Source of the DNA: Arenicola marina
Taxonomy: Eukaryota; Annelida; Polychaeta; Arenicolidae
DNA length: 64,000 nucleotides
Direction: 5' to 3'
Assembly (NCBI GenBank): GCA_964019135.1
Contig: OZ025263.1
Location: forward strand, 23,559,639-23,623,638
Under the pieces are notes generated by a model. The model did not search any database. It was not told where the DNA came from and worked only from the letters and a program-made list of their open reading frames with translations. Below, piece after piece: positions 27,101 through 42,100 of the stretch. Every line of letters begins with the position of its first letter. Positions within the stretch are counted from its first letter, which is position 1. The position numbers and the translations under genes are program-made.

Positions 27101-30100
27101 AGCCCAGAGCGGGTTGGCCGGGTATCACCGAACCCGTCACCTGCGATTATCAAACGTAAAAATGGCGATAATTAAAGCGTACGGGATATACAAAGGGGGA
27201 TAGCCGAAGTAACGTCGACACAGTTCATGAAGCACATACACAATAAACTCGAGCGATATATACACGTACAGAATAATGAATTTACAGCTTACCAGTCGAA
27301 GTCTGGTCGGTTACTGCAAAGTCTGTGGTTTCGGACAAGGCACTGGTGGTGCCCTCTGCTGTCTGAGTGGAGATTGGCTCTGCTGTCGTTACCGTGGTTA
27401 CGGCCTGGGTGGACTCTGATGGGGTACCAGTCTCAGTGAGTCTCGTGCTTTCTGTGGCTTCACTGCTGCTGACGCTCTCGGTCGTATCGATTGGAGTCGT
27501 TTCCGTGACGTCAGAGGTGACAGTGGGGCTGGTGGCTCCAGGGGACGTCTGTGTAACCGTGCTCGCAGCTATCGTGCTTTCAGTTATCGTGCTCCCAGCT
27601 GGCGTGCTTTCAGTCACTGTCTTTCCGGTTGTCGCGCTTTCAGCAATCGTGATTTTTGACGACGTGGTTGCAGCAGTGGAACTCCCAGGAATCGTACTTT
27701 CAGCGCTGATTATCACATTTTTCGTGCCTTCATATAGTGTGCTTTCAGTTATCGTGCTTTCCGTCAAATTCACAAACTGGGTTGTTTCCAGGGGAGTTTG
27801 GGTTGTTTCCAGAGATGTCTCCACTGTAGTTGTTTCAACGGCTGTTGTCTTCTCAGATGTCAGGGAGACAGTAGACTCGCTGACTGTTGTCTCAGTCAAT
27901 GTGACAACGGCTGTGGTTTCTGCTGCCGTACTTGATTCTAGGACTGTTGCTTCCTCAACTGTTGGTGTCACACCTGCTGCTGTTTCGGTACAAGCCGTTA
28001 TTTTAGCTGGCATGCGAATAACAAACGTTGAATTAATACAAGAAAAGGAAGTAATGCGCGGTACATTACCAAGACAATCGGCATAAAGTTATCCAATTCA
28101 TGTGACATGTTGGACATGCAAGCGCGGAAACATTGAAATACTGTTGCACAGAACCGAGGATGATTGAAAACAGACAAACATAGCGATACGGACATTAAGC
28201 GCCGAGCGGGTTGGTCGGGTATCACCGAACCCGTCACCCGCGAATATCAAACGTAAAAATGGCGATAATTAAAGCGTACATGATATACAACGGGGGATAG
28301 CCGAAGTAACGTCGACACAGTTCATAAAGCACATACAATAAATTCCAGCGATATATACACGTACAAAATACTGAGTTCACAGCTTACCAGTCGAAGTCTG
28401 GTCGGTTACTGCAAAGTCTGTGGTTTCGGAGAAGGAACTGGTGGTGCCCTCCGCTGTCTGAGTGGAGAGTGGCTCTGCTGTCGTTACCGTGGTTACGGCC
28501 AGGGTGGATTCTGATGAGGTCCCAGTCTCCGTGAGTCTCGTACTTTCTGTGGCTCCACTGCTGCTGACGCCCTCTGTCGTATCAATTGGAGTCGTTTCCG
28601 TGACATCAGAGATGACAGTGGGGCTGGTGGCTCCAGGGGACGTCTGTGTAACCGTGCTCGCAGCTATCGTGCTTTCAGTTATCGTGCTCCGAGCTGGCGT
28701 GCTTTCAGTCACTGTCTTTCCGGTTGTCGCGCTTTCAGCAATCGTGCTTTCTAACGACTTGGTTGCAGCCGTGGTACTCCCAGGAATCGTACTTTCAGCG
28801 CTGGTTCTCTCAGTTATCGTGCCTTCCACCGTGCTTTCGGTAACCGTACTCTCCGTTGAGGAACTCTCTAAGCTCGTGCTTGGGGCTGTCGAGCTTTCCG
28901 TTTCACTAAATGTGGTTTCCGTTGCTGGGGAAATGGTTGTTTCCGCAGAAGTCAAAAACTGGGTTGTTTCCAGAGGAGTTAGGGTTGTATCTGCAGTCGT
29001 CTCCACGGTAGTTGTTTCAACGACTGTTGTCGTCTCAGAGGTCATAGAGACAGTTGACTCACTGACTGTTGTCTCAATCCCGGCTGTGGTTTCTGCTGCC
29101 GTGGCTGATCCAAGTACTGTTGTTTCCCCACTTATTGTTGTCACTGCGGAAACTGTTTCCGTAGCAACCGATGTCTCTGTTGCGATGGAGATATGTAACG
29201 TTGGGTAGATTCATTTATAAACGAAGAACATTAGAAGAATGATGTGTTTTCAAAAAGATCCTACTTTGTAAGACGCTGCAAAAATAACGTAGTGAGAGCA
29301 TATTTCTGCGACATTGGCATGCACATAGTGCCGTGGAATGAAACGAGATAAAAGTTATATTTAAAAAAATAAGCGGGACATCAAATGATCGGTGGTTTCA
29401 GGCGAATACATTACGGGATGCTACAACATTGGATGACGATATAGTTTAGAAGTACATACAATACAGGGCAGTCAATGTGGCGATCTTTGACGACGACAGA
29501 GCTTAGAGGAAGTACATACAATACACCGCGGTAATGGCCTACGCGCGAAGAGATCAGTTCGCAGCGACAGGCAAATGATCATAGCTTACTGGTCGAAATC
29601 TGGTCGGTTACTGTAAAGCCTGTGGTTTCCGAGAAGGCACTGGTGGTGCCCCCTGCTGTCTGCGTGGAATGGAATGGAATGTTGGTGTTTTAGGCCACTT
29701 GCTGTCTGCGTGGAGAGTGGCTCTGCTGTCGTTAACGTGGTTACGGCCAGGGTGAACTCTGATGGGGTCCCGGTTTCCGTGAGTCTCGTGCTTTCTGTGG
29801 CTTCACTGCTGCTGACGCCCTCTGTCGTATCGATTGGAGTCGTTTTCGTGAGGTCAGAGGTGATAGTGGGGCTGGTGGCTCCTGGGGACGTCTCCGTAAC
29901 CGTGCTCGTGATCGTGCTTTCAGTTTTCCTGCTCTCAGTTGGCATGCTTTCAGTCACTATCCTTCCGGTTGTCGCGCTTTCAGCTGTCGTGCTTTCAGCT
30001 ATCCTGCTCTCAGTTATCGTGCTCTCAGTCACTGTCCCCTCTGTTGTTGCAGTGGACGTTTCCGCCATTTCCGTTAATGTGCTTGGAGCAGAAGAGGCCT

Positions 30101-33100
30101 CAGTAATTGTGCTTTCAGCTGTCGTGCTGTCCGCTTCACTGGATGTGGTCCCAGTGGTTGGCAAAATGGTCTCCGTCGGAGTCGCAAACTGTGTTGTTTC
30201 CAAGGGAGTTGTCTCCGTCTGGGTAGTTTCCACATTTGTTTCCAAGGAAGTTGTTTCTTCTTGGGTTGTTTCGAAGGAAGTTGGCTCTGTTTGGGTTGTT
30301 TCCAGTGAAGTTGTCTCTGTTTGAGTTGTTTCCACTGACGTTTCCAAGGGAGTTGTCTCCGTTTGGGTTGGTTCCACAGTTGTTTCTAGGGGAGTTGACT
30401 CCGTTTGGGTTGTTGCCACAGTTGTTTCCAAGGAAGCCGTCTCTTTTTGGGTTGTTTCCAGAGATGTTTCCAGGGAAGTTGTTTCCGTTTGGGTTGTTCC
30501 CACAGTTGTTTCTCAGGGAGTTGTCTCCGTTTGGGTTGTTTCCACTGTTGTTTCCAGGGGTGTTGTCCCTGTTTGGGTTGTCTTCACAGTCGTTTCCAAG
30601 GAAGTTGTCTCCGTTTGGGTTGTTCCCACAGTCGTTTCTCGGGGAGTTGTCTCCGTTTGGGTTGTTCCCACAGTTGTTTCTCGGGGAGTTGTCTCCGTTT
30701 GGGTTGTTCCCACAGTTGTTTCTCGGGGAGTTGTCTCCGTTTGGGTTGTTTCCACTGTTGTTTCCAGGGGTGTTGTCTCTGTTTTGGTTGTTTTCACAGT
30801 TGTTTCCAAGGAAGTTGTCTCCGTTTGGCTTGTTTCCACAGTTGTTTCCAAAGAAGTTTTCTCTCTTTGGGTTGTTACCAGAGTTGTTTCCAGTGGAGTT
30901 GTCTCCGTTTGGGTTGTTCCCACTGTTGTTTCCAGGGGGGCTCTCTCCGTTTGGGTTGTTTCCACAGAGGTCTCCACCGGAGCTGTTTCACTGAGTGTCT
31001 CAGAAGTCAGGGAGACAGTTGTGGTTGTGGTTTCTGCTGCCGTGGTTGATCCAAGGACTGTTGTTTTCCCACTGAGTGTTGCTTCACCTGAGGTTTGTTC
31101 CGTGATGGCTGGTGTTTCGGCTGGCAAGCGAACATAAAATGGATGACAATCGGTCGCATTATAGTTAATATGGAATAACTGGGTGATAACAGAAGAACGT
31201 GAGCCAAAACAAAACGCCCTGCGGAAAAAGACGCTGCATACCGGTCTCCATAGCATTCTGTTAACCCCTTAGATATGTAAAGACAATCGATGACAAAGAA
31301 ACAAGCAATATTGGCGGTGACGAAGCAATGTAACATGATCTAGTGCAGGCGATGACGCAATACTATGACACGGTCCATTGTTGACGATGACGCAATAGTA
31401 TGACACAGTCTATTTGTGGCAATGGCGTAACAATATTCCATCGTCTATTGTTGGCCAGGCCATAAGAAGATAAGACAGTCTATTGCAGGCAAAGACGTAA
31501 GAAGATAGGACGGTCTAATGTTGGCGATGACGTAACCGGGTAAGACGGTCTATTGTTGGCGATGGCGTAACAAGGTAAGACGGTCTATTGTTGGCGATGA
31601 CGTAACAAGGTAAGACGGTCTGTTGTTGGCGATGACGTAACAAGGTAAGACGGTCTGTTGTTGGCGATGACGTAACCTATAACAAGATTAGTCATATACG
31701 AAGCAATTTGAAGAACAATCGCCCGAGAATATACACCCAGTCTGCCATTTTAGGCGGGTTGGGGAGAACCGTCATTATGTTTTATATACAATGTTGTGAA
31801 GGTCGTGCTATATGGTATATATTATCAATGGAGACCTTCGAGTTGTGGCTTCCTCTGCTGTCTGATGCGGTTAGTCCGTTTTAATGCTGACATTGACTAT
31901 GGTTGCATCCTTGTGTGTTTTTGCTCCCGCCGCTTGTGACGTCATTGACAAGATTGATATGCTTGTGTTTATATGCCATCATTCTGCCTTCTGTAACGCC
32001 ATTGGCTGATGCTGTTCGCTATGGATTCCTCTGTACAGTTCTTGTGGGCTCTCGTGCTGCCACCGCTCGTACTGTCAACACTCCCGTGCTCCAACGTTTC
32101 GCTCTTACAGCTCTGGTGCTGTCAGCGCTCGTACTGTCAACAGTTCTGCCATCAACTCTCGTGCTCTGAAGTCTCGCTCTGACATCTATGGTGCTGTCAG
32201 CGCTCGTACGGTCAACACTTCTGCAATCAACTCGCCTGCTCTGAAGTCTCGCTCTGACATCCATGGTGCTGTCAGCGCTCGTACTGTCAACACTTCTGCC
32301 ATCAACTCTCGTGTTCCAAAGTCTCGCTCTTACATATATGGTGCTGTCAGCGCTCGTACTGTCAACACTTCTGCCATCAACTCGCGTGCTCTGAAGTCTC
32401 GCTCTGACATCTATGGCGCTGAACACTTCAGCCGGAGAGTCCCGTCCTGTCGCCGTCTTGTCTTGCGATCTTCAATGCCTCACTTTCCGTAAACAGATAA
32501 GGTCGCGGCGTTCCTATGTATATATGTACACCAGATCCCGCGATAGATGTACGTACCCGCGGGGCGGGGGGGAGGGGGGGGGGGCTCCCGAGAACTTGTG
32601 GCGGATGGCTATAATTACAATCACCATGATTTCTCGCTATGCTGGTTACCACCAGTGTTCCTTGCAATGTTACTTCCACGCCTATGATGGCGCCAGGTAA
32701 GGTCTTAATTAACGCTATATTAAAGCATATTGCATATGTTGGGTTAGATGCCATAAACGCCATTACAGCTTCAGTTCCATCGGTTGTGGTAGCCATAAAC
32801 GGGGACTTTAATGATAGTAATATCACCACAGCGTCTGGCAGTTGCTGTTTTTTACTTCTTAATACCCAACGTATGCAAGTCGTTGATGAGCAGTAGTCGT
32901 GCAGGTGAACGATAGTTGTAGATGAGGTCGGTAGTTGTAGATTTCATCAGCTGTTGCATGTAACATCGATTTCGATGCATGTGGACGGTAGTTGTAGATT
33001 TGCATCTAAAATAGAGATAAACCATACTATGCATATGTGATCAGTAGTTGTATATGCGATCAGTAGCTGCGAGTGTTATAAGTAGTTGTAGATGTGATCA

Positions 33101-36100
33101 GTAGCCGTGGATGTGATTAGTATCTGTGGATGTGATTAATGGCTGTGGATGTAATCAGTAGCTGTAGATGTGATCAATAGCTGCGTATGTGATCAGTAGC
33201 TGTAGATGTGATAACTAGTTGTATATGGGATAAGTAGTTGTATATGGGATAGGTACTTGTAGATGTGATCAATAGCTCTAGATGTGATTAGTAGCTGTGG
33301 ATGTGATCAGTAGCTGCGTATGTGATCAGTAATTGTTGATGTGATCAGTAACTGTAGATGTGATCAGTAGCTGCGTATGTGATCAGTAGCTGTAGATGTG
33401 ATCAGTAGCTGTAGATGTGATCAGTAATTGTTGATGTGATCAGTAACTGTAGATGTGATCAGTAGCTGCGTATGTGATCAGTAATTGTTGATGTGATCAG
33501 TAACTGTAGATGTGATCAGTAGCTGTAGATATGATCAGTAGCTGTAGATGTGATCAGTAGCTATAGATGAGATCAGTAACTGTAGATATGATCAGTAGCT
33601 GTAGATGTGATAAGTAGTTGTAGAAGTGATCAGTAATTGTTGATGTAATCAGTAACTGTAGATGTGATCAGTAGCTGTAGATATGATCAGTAATTTTTGA
33701 TGTGATCAGTAGCTATAGATGAGATCAGTAACTGTAGATGTGATCAGTAGCTGTAGATGTGATAAGTAGTTGTAGAAGTGATCAGTAATTGTTGATGTGA
33801 TCAGTAACTGTAGATGTGATCAGTAGCTGTAGATATGATCAGTAATTTTTGATGTGATCAGTAGCTATAGATGAGATCAGTAACTGTAGATGTGATCAGT
33901 AGCTGTAGATGTGATAAGTAGTTGTAGAAGTGATCAGTAATTGTTGATGTGATCAGTAGCTGTAGATGTGATCAGTAACTGTAGATGTGATCAGTAGCTG
34001 TATATGTTATCACTAGTTGTAGATGAGATCAGTAGTTGTTAATGTGATCAGTAGTTGTAGCGGAGATTGGTCGTTGTAGATAAGATCAGCAGCTGTAGAG
34101 GAGACCAGCAGTTGTAGATGAGATCAGCAGCTGTAGAAGAGACCAGCAGTTGTAGATGAGATCAGCAGTTATAGATCTTATTATTCGTTGTATATGTGAG
34201 CAGTGGTTATAGATGAGATGGGTCGTTGTAGATGAGATCAGTAGTCGTAGATGTGATCGGTAGTTGTAGATGTGATCGATAGTTGTTGATGAGATCGGTA
34301 GTTGTCGATGTGATCGGTAGTTGTCGATGAGATCGGTAGTTGTCGATGTGATCGGTAGTTGTCGATGAGATCGGTAGTTGTACAGAATAACGTTTAGGTA
34401 TATGACAGCTATGAGTGTGATTAAGAAACAGGCGTAAACGGTACCTGCTAAACGATGGATCTTATCAGCTAATTACCACCGCATATTAATTATTCTCCTC
34501 TATATTATATACTATTATCAGCAATAAAAGCGACACCGAACTTCTGAGAAGCGATTTCCGTCGCCATACATACATATAAGTCTTCTGTAGCTTCATTATC
34601 TTCGCGGGTTCGTTCGTCGTGTAATACATGTTAATATCTTCATCTTGTCCATGTCACTACTGGGTAATCACGGTGTATGTTCCATATCCTTCATAATGCC
34701 ACTGGTTAGTGCGTGCCAGATGCATCGTCGCTGGGTAATGGGGCTGTTAACTGCCAGATGTATGTTTCACCATCCTTGACAATGACACGGGTTCGTGTTT
34801 TTCGGCTGGCCTGCGGCTACCTTCATCCTCTTCATTTCGTCATTTGGTAATGCGAAGTAAGGTATGTTTCCTCATCATTGTTTCTACCATTGCGTCCCGC
34901 TTGCTGTCTGGATATCGCATTATATTCCGTCTGTGTGGCATTGTTCGTGCCTCAACATATGTAACATTCGCGTGAGCTGAGCAGTAATTTCGTTTTCGGT
35001 CGTCCAATGGTGAAGCTGTTCAAACAAACGGACGACTTCCAATGTCACACCGGGGCAATTGGGGGGGGTTAAGGTAGGACCTATGCATCAGCAGTTGGTA
35101 TGGCGCACGCTATCAGTAAGAGTCGCCGTACTATGTATACACCAGGCGATGACTCCCTTTCTGGCCGCTGCCAGTGTGCCATATGCTTAGGTCTCCAGGG
35201 TCGAGCATCGCATACATTATACATCATCTATGCTTACTGCCATGCCTGCTTGGCATGGCAATAAACTTCTTTAGAAGCATTCCTCAACAGGGACATATGG
35301 CTGCCCATAAACGACGTTTCGGATGATGCAATTGTGTCAAGCGCCTTTTGGTTTATCTGCACGATTCACCTCTATAATTCACGTTGGGTAACCATTACTA
35401 AACGACGGGTGCCGTCTCCAAGCTGATCGAGGATCACTCGACGACATGTACGTGCCCAGAGGAAAAATAACAATGTTTCGTGAATCAAACAGAATATAGC
35501 ACACATATGTGGCGAAAACAAAAACATTAATAAAGCAATGACATAAAACAGTGAACTTCAAGAAAAGAAAGTGGCAGAGACAAAAGCAAAGCTAACATCA
35601 AGAGGCTTCATGGAGGATTCCTAATTAAGACGGAATGAATTTTGACTGTAATTTTTTTACCAGTTAAACATTCCACGACTATCCTGGTTCATTGCTTATG
35701 CCCCAACACAATACATATGTAATGATGCAATTTCGACTGTTTCTCTAATGATTCATACCATGTTGCATGGATAATCTTCTTACCAGTACAATCGGTTTGG
35801 AAATAGGCGAAGGCATATCAGCTTGAGATTAAATCTAATATAGCCACACATCAGTACCTCCAAGAAGCTCTTGAATGCAATTACTGACCTGTGGTCTGCG
35901 AGACTGTTGTGTCCTGGGCAGTTGGCGAGGTTTCTGTCGCTGTGACGCAATAAAGAGTCCTTGATATATATCGATATAGCCATAGCAATAGCACGTAGCC
36001 CATGCAAAGCCCGGATACGTAACCAAAGACAAATACGTGTCTTAAATAGCGTACCTGATCGCTCGTGGGACGGGAAGCAAGCGAACAGCACAAACATAGA

Positions 36101-39100
36101 AAGTGCGAAGTCATGCAACAAAATACACCATCCACCAATCAGGCAAAAGCAGAATTTAAAGGACGCCGGACATTTTCATCCTTAGCATAGGGACTATATG
36201 GATCACATGTAGTATCAAGTGATTCTTCGCTTTATATATGTTACTGTCAGCAGGCGCACGAGGGCGCTGTAAACGCGGATCCATGGCCTTTTCTGGTGTT
36301 TAGATGACCTACCTATGGTCGATGCTGCAACAGACAAGGTCATGCATGAGATGCTAAATACCGAGAGCAGATGCCATATAAAGCATGGTAGATATGAGAT
36401 GATAATTCTGCTTTGTAATAATAATTCGCAATATAATGCTGATTATAATGATGATATTTTGTTCATGTCTTGCCAAATCGACCTGTTCCACATATATAAA
36501 TGTCTATATCTAATGTCACCATTAAGCACCCCTTCCCATCGACTCTAAACCACACGAACACCAGTGACAGTTCCAGGAATTTCCGACAGCCGACAGGGGG
36601 GGGGGGGAGTGCGCATCCAGAGAGAACGTTGCGAAGGGGGGGGGGCGAGGCTGTTGAGGTTCCGATTGTGGCCCTTGTGCTCCGTTCTTCAGAATAACGG
36701 GGGGAACGCGCATATTTGAATGTCAAAGTAGGGGAACGTGCTGTGCCCCCCAACCCTGGATCCGCCACTGCACGCACCACAATATACACATATCCTTGAG
36801 ATAACCCAGGACCCTACTCACCGTCTGTCGTGGTGCCTGTTGTGGCGCTCGCTGTCACAGTGCTCTCAGTCTCGGTCGTAATCGGTGTTGTCGTTTGTAC
36901 TGATAAAACAAATCAAATGAGAGAAATATAAATAAATAAAAAGTCTGTATCATACCTCCTGAATCATTAGCAACTCCACGTCAATCGCGCATGCGCGTTG
37001 TGATGGTCACATGCTCACCGATACCTCAAAATAGGCTGAAGAAGAACCGTAGGTAAATAATATATATAATTGTTTGTAATACAAGTTCGTATGCACATAC
37101 AGGCGAACGATTAAAAAAATAAGAAGGGCTAAAATATTAATAAAGTTACACACCAGTTCCCGGAAATCGGTTTTGAAGAATTTGAACGGTACAAGAAATA
37201 GAAACGAGTTCATTTGTATGAGCGCGTAATGATGAGGGTGTGGGCTAAGAGGGGGTTGCTCCTCGCTTCTGCATACACGGAGCAGGCAAAAGAATGCAAA
37301 AGAATGCAATAACATATAAGTCTATAAACCTCACACTTCTCTGCAACAAGTGTGACTTAATAACGTGGTTTCTCGACACTCACCGTCTGTCGTGGTGCCT
37401 GTTGTGGCGCTGGCTGACACAGTGCTCTCAGTCTCGGTCGTAATCGGTGTTGTGGTTTGCACTGATAAAACAAATGAAATGAGAGAAATATAGAGTCTGT
37501 ATCATAACCTCCTAAAGCATTAGCAACTCCACGGCAATCGCGCATGCGCGTTGTGATCGGCTCATGAACACTGAGACCTCAAAATGGGCTGAAGAGGAAC
37601 CGTAGGTAAATAATATATATAATTTTTGTAATACAACTTAGTATGTACATACAGGCGAACGATTAAAGAAATAATTAGGACCAGGTATTAAGTAAATTTA
37701 AACACCATTTTCCGGAAATCTGTTTTGAAGAATTTGAACGGTACAAGAAATAGAAACGATTTCATTTGTATGAGCGCGTGAGGGTGAGGGTGCGGGTTAA
37801 GAGGGGGTTGCTCTTCGTTTCTGCATAGATGGAGCAGGCAAAAGACAACGAAGTTGATGCAATAACATTGCAGTCTATAAACCTCACACTTCTCTGCAAC
37901 AAGTGTGATTTAATAACGAGGTTTCTTGACAACAATAACAGACTTAGCTCCGTTACATAAGTGCATTGTTAATAAGGGATGCATCCCAGTAAATGTGCAA
38001 TGTGGAGTGAGACGTTAAGAAATATGCTTACCTGAGGGTTTCCGCACAAAGTAGTAGTTAGTGGGGAGGTGCTCGTAAAAATCGGTCGCTCACGGTAGCG
38101 AGGGGTTGAAGAGGTCGGGGAAAACTATTTACATGATTTACATGAGAACTGTGCAGCAGCTCCTGGTGCATGCGCAGAACGAACTATTACTGATATGACA
38201 GTCGCCATCGTAACCAATAAACACGTGGAGAGGGACTTTAATAGTTTCACCGACCAATAACACCGAGGCAGGGGAGGATACGACAGTCAGACACTTACTA
38301 GGTGACGTGGTTGCTCTGGTTACAACTGGGGTGAGGGTTGATGTCGGTCCAGTGACCGTAGTAAAAATACCCGTGCTCAAGGTCGACGTGGGTGCAAGCG
38401 ATGATGACGTTACGTCAGTTGGAAGAGAGGTAGACTCAGATAAAGTGGTCCCTGATGTGGTCACATCTGTGGTCTCCGTCACCGTGGACTCGGTGGTGGC
38501 TGTGGTTGTCTCGGTGGATAAAGTGGTCCCTGATGAGGTCACACCTGTGGTTTCCGTCACTGTGAACTCGGTGGTCCCTGTGGTTGCCTCGGTGGATAAA
38601 GTGGTCCTCAATGTAGTCACAACCGTGGTCCCCGTGGACTCGGTGGTCCCTGTAGTTGTCCCGGTGGATAAAGCGGTCCCTGTGGTAGTCTCGGTAGATA
38701 AAGTGGTGCCTGATGTGGTCACACCTGTGGTCTCCGTCAGCGTGGATTCGGTGGTGCCTGTGGTTGTCTCCGTGGACAAAGGGGTCCCTGATGTTGTCAG
38801 ATCTGTGGTCTCCGTCACCGTGGACTCGGTGGTCCCTGTGGTTGTCTCGGAGGATAAAGTGGTCCCTGATGTGGTCACACCTGTGGTCTCCGTCACCGTG
38901 GACTCGGTGGTCCGTGTGGTTGTCTCGGTGGATAAAGTGGTCCCTGATGTGGTCACATCTGTGGTCTCCGTCACCGTGGACTCGGTGGTCCCTGTGGTTG
39001 TCTCGGTGGATAAAGTGGTCCCTGATGTGGTCACACCTGTGGTCTCTGTCACCGTGGACTCGGTGGTCCCTGTGGTTGTCTCGGAGGATAAAGTGGTCCC

Positions 39101-42100
39101 TGATGTGGTCACACCTGTGGTCTCCGTCACGGTGGACTCGGTGGTCCCTGTGGTTGTCTCAGGAGATGAAGTGGTCCCTGATGTGGTCAGATCTGTGGTC
39201 TCCGTCACGGTGGACTCGGTGGTTCCTGTGGTTATCTCGGTGGATAAAGTGGTTCCTGATGTTGTCAAACCTGTGGTCTCCGTCACCGTGGACTCGGTGG
39301 TCCCTGTGGTTGTCTCAGGGGATAAAGTGGTCCCTGATGTGGTCAGATCTGTGGTCTCCGTCACGGTGGACTCGGTGGTTCCTGTGGTTGTCTCGAAGGA
39401 TAAAGTGGTCCCTGATGTGGTCACATCTGTGGTCTCTGTCTCCGTGGACTCTGTGGTCCATGTGGTTGTCTCGGTGGATAATGTGGTCCCTGATGTGGTC
39501 ACACCTGTGGCATCCGTCAAAGTGGACTCGGTGGTCCCTGTGGTTGTCTCTGTGGATAAAGTTGTCCCTGATGTGGACAGATCTGTGGTTTCCGTCACGG
39601 TGGACTCGGTAGTCCCTGCGGTTGTCTCGGTGGATACAGTGGTCCCTGATGTCGTCACACCTGTGATCTCCGTCACCGTGGACTCGGTGGTCCCTGCGGT
39701 TGTCTCGGTGGATAAAGTGGTCCCTGATGTCGTCACCCCAGTGGTCTCTGTCACCGTGGACTCGGTGGTCCCTGTGATTGTCTCGGTGGATAAAGTGGTT
39801 CCTGATGTTGTCACACCTGTGGCCTCTGTCAACGCTGACTCGGTGGTCCCTGTGGTTGTCTCGGTAGATAATGTGGTCCCTGATGTGGTCACACCTGTAG
39901 TCTCCGTCACCGTGGACTCGGTGGTCCCTGTGGTTGTCTCAGGGGATAAAGTGGTCCCTGATGTGGTCAGATCTGTGGTCTCCGTCACGGTGGACTCGGT
40001 GGTCCCTGTGGTTGTCTCGGTGGATAAAGTGGTCCCTGATGTTGTCACACCTGTGGTCTCCCTCACCGTTGACTCGGTGGTGGGCGCTATGGTTGTTTCG
40101 GTGGACAAAGTGGTCCCTGATGTGGCCACACCTGTGGTCTCTGTCACCGTGGACTCGGTGATCCCTGTGGTTGTCTCGGTAGATAATGTGGTCCCTGATG
40201 TGGTCACACCTGTGGTCTCCGTCACCGTGGACTCGGTGGTCCCTGTGGTTGTCTCAGGGGATAAAGTGGTCCCTGATGTGGTCAGATCTGTGGTCTCCGT
40301 CACGGTGGACTCGGTGGTCCCTGTGGTTGTCTCGGTGGATAAAGTGGTTCCTGATGTTGTCACACCCGTGGTCTCTCTCACCGTTGACTCGGTGGTGGGC
40401 GCTATGGTTGTTTCGGTGGACAAAGTGGTCCCTGATGTGGCCACACCTGTGGTCTCTGTCACCGTGGACTCGGTGATCCCTGTGGTTGTCTCGGTGGACA
40501 AAGTGGTCCCTGATGTCGTCACCCCAGTGGTCTCTGTCGCCGTGGACTCGGTGGTCCCTGTGGTTGTCTCGGTTGATAATGTGGTCCCTGATGTGGTCAG
40601 ATCTGTGGTCTCCGTCACCGTGGATTCGGTGGTCCCTGTGGTTGTCTCTGTAGATAATGTGGTCCCTGATGTGGTCACACCTGCGGTCTCCGTCACAGTG
40701 GACTCGGTGGTCCCTGTGGTTGTCTCCGTGGATAAAGTTGTCCCTGATGTGGACAGATCTGTGGTTTCCGTCACAGTGGACTCGGTGGTTCCTGTGGTTG
40801 TCTCGGTAGATAATGTGGTCCCTGATGTGGTCACACCTGTGGTCTCCGTCACCGTGGACTCGGTGATCCCTGTGGTTGTCTCGGTGGATAAAGTGGTCCC
40901 TGATGTGGTCACACCTGTGGTCTCCGTCACCGTGGACTCGGTGGTCCCTGTGGTTGTCTCAGGGGATAAAGTGGTCCCTGATGTGGTCAGATCTGTGGTC
41001 TCCGTCACGGTGGACTCGGTGGTTCCTGTGGTTGTCTCGGTGGATAAAGTGGTTCCTGATGTGGTCACATCTGTGGTCTCCGTCACCGTGGACTCGGTGG
41101 TCCCTGTGGTTGTCTCGGTGGATAAAGTGGTCCCTGATGTAGTCACATCTGTGGTCTCAGTCACGGTGGACTCGGTGGTCCCTGTGGTTGTCTCGGTGGA
41201 TAAAGTGGTTCCTGATGTTGTCACACCCTCGGTCTCTGTCACCGTGGACTCGGTGGTCCCTGTGGTTGTCTCAGGGGATAAAGTTGTCCCTGATGTGGTC
41301 AGATCTGTGGTCTCCGTCACGGTGGACTCGGTGGTTCCTGTGGTTGTCTCGGTGGATAAAGTGGTTCCTGATGTGGTCACATCTGTGGTCTCTGTCACCG
41401 TGGACTCGGTGGTCCCTGTGGTTGTCTCGGAGGATAAAGTGGTCCCTGATGTGGTCACATCTGTGGTCTCCGTCACCGTGGACTCGGTGGTCCCTGTGGT
41501 TGTCTCGGAGGATAAAGTGGTCCCTGATGTGGTCACACCTGTGGTATCCGTCAAAGTGGACTCGGTGGTCCCCGTGGTTGTCTCGGTGGATAATGTGGTC
41601 CCTGATGTGGTCACACCTGTGGTATCCGTCACAGTGGACTCGGTGGTCCCCGTGGTTGTCTCCCTGGATAAAGTTGTCCCTGATGTGGACAGATCTGTGG
41701 TTTCCGTCACGGTGGACTCGGTAGTCCCTGCGGTTGTCTCGATGGATAAAGTGGTCCCTGATGTCGTCACACCTGTGATCTCCGTCACCGTGGACTCGGT
41801 GGTCCCTGTGGTTGTCTCGGTGGATAAAGTGGTCCCTGATGTCGTCACCCCAGTGGTCTCTGTCACCGTGGACTCGGTGGTCCCTGTGGTTGTCTCGGTG
41901 GATGAAGTGGTTCCTGATGTTGTCACACCTGTGGTCTCTGTCAACGCTGACTCGGTGGTCCCTGTGGTTGTCTCGGTAGATAATGTGGTCCCTGATGTGG
42001 TCACACCTGTGGTCTCCGTCACCGTGGACTCGGTGGTCCCTGTGGTTGTCTCAGGGGATAAAGTGGTCCCTGATGTGGTCAGATCTGTGGTCTCCGTCAC

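Larger units (their letters stand above)
26210..28387. repeat. Tandem duplication of exon plus intron, about 1.09-kb unit
   Basis: Exon 26210-26908 with the intron 26909-27292 matches exon 27293-28006 with the intron 28007-28387, including GTTATCCAATTCATGTGACA and GGGTATCACCGAACCCGTCA in both introns. The exons at 28388 and 29590 are more diverged members. Confidence 0.88.
36800..37925. repeat. 562-bp tandem duplication of a linker exon and its intron
   Basis: 36822-36899 and 37384-37461 are 562 bp apart, and the introns share GAATTTGAACGGTACAAGAA and CTCACACTTCTCTGCAACAA. Confidence 0.9.

Noticed and set aside
32890-34385. Possible CRISPR-like or satellite array
   Set aside because: Units of 19 bp are directly adjacent with no spacers; ordinary minisatellite in an animal intron.
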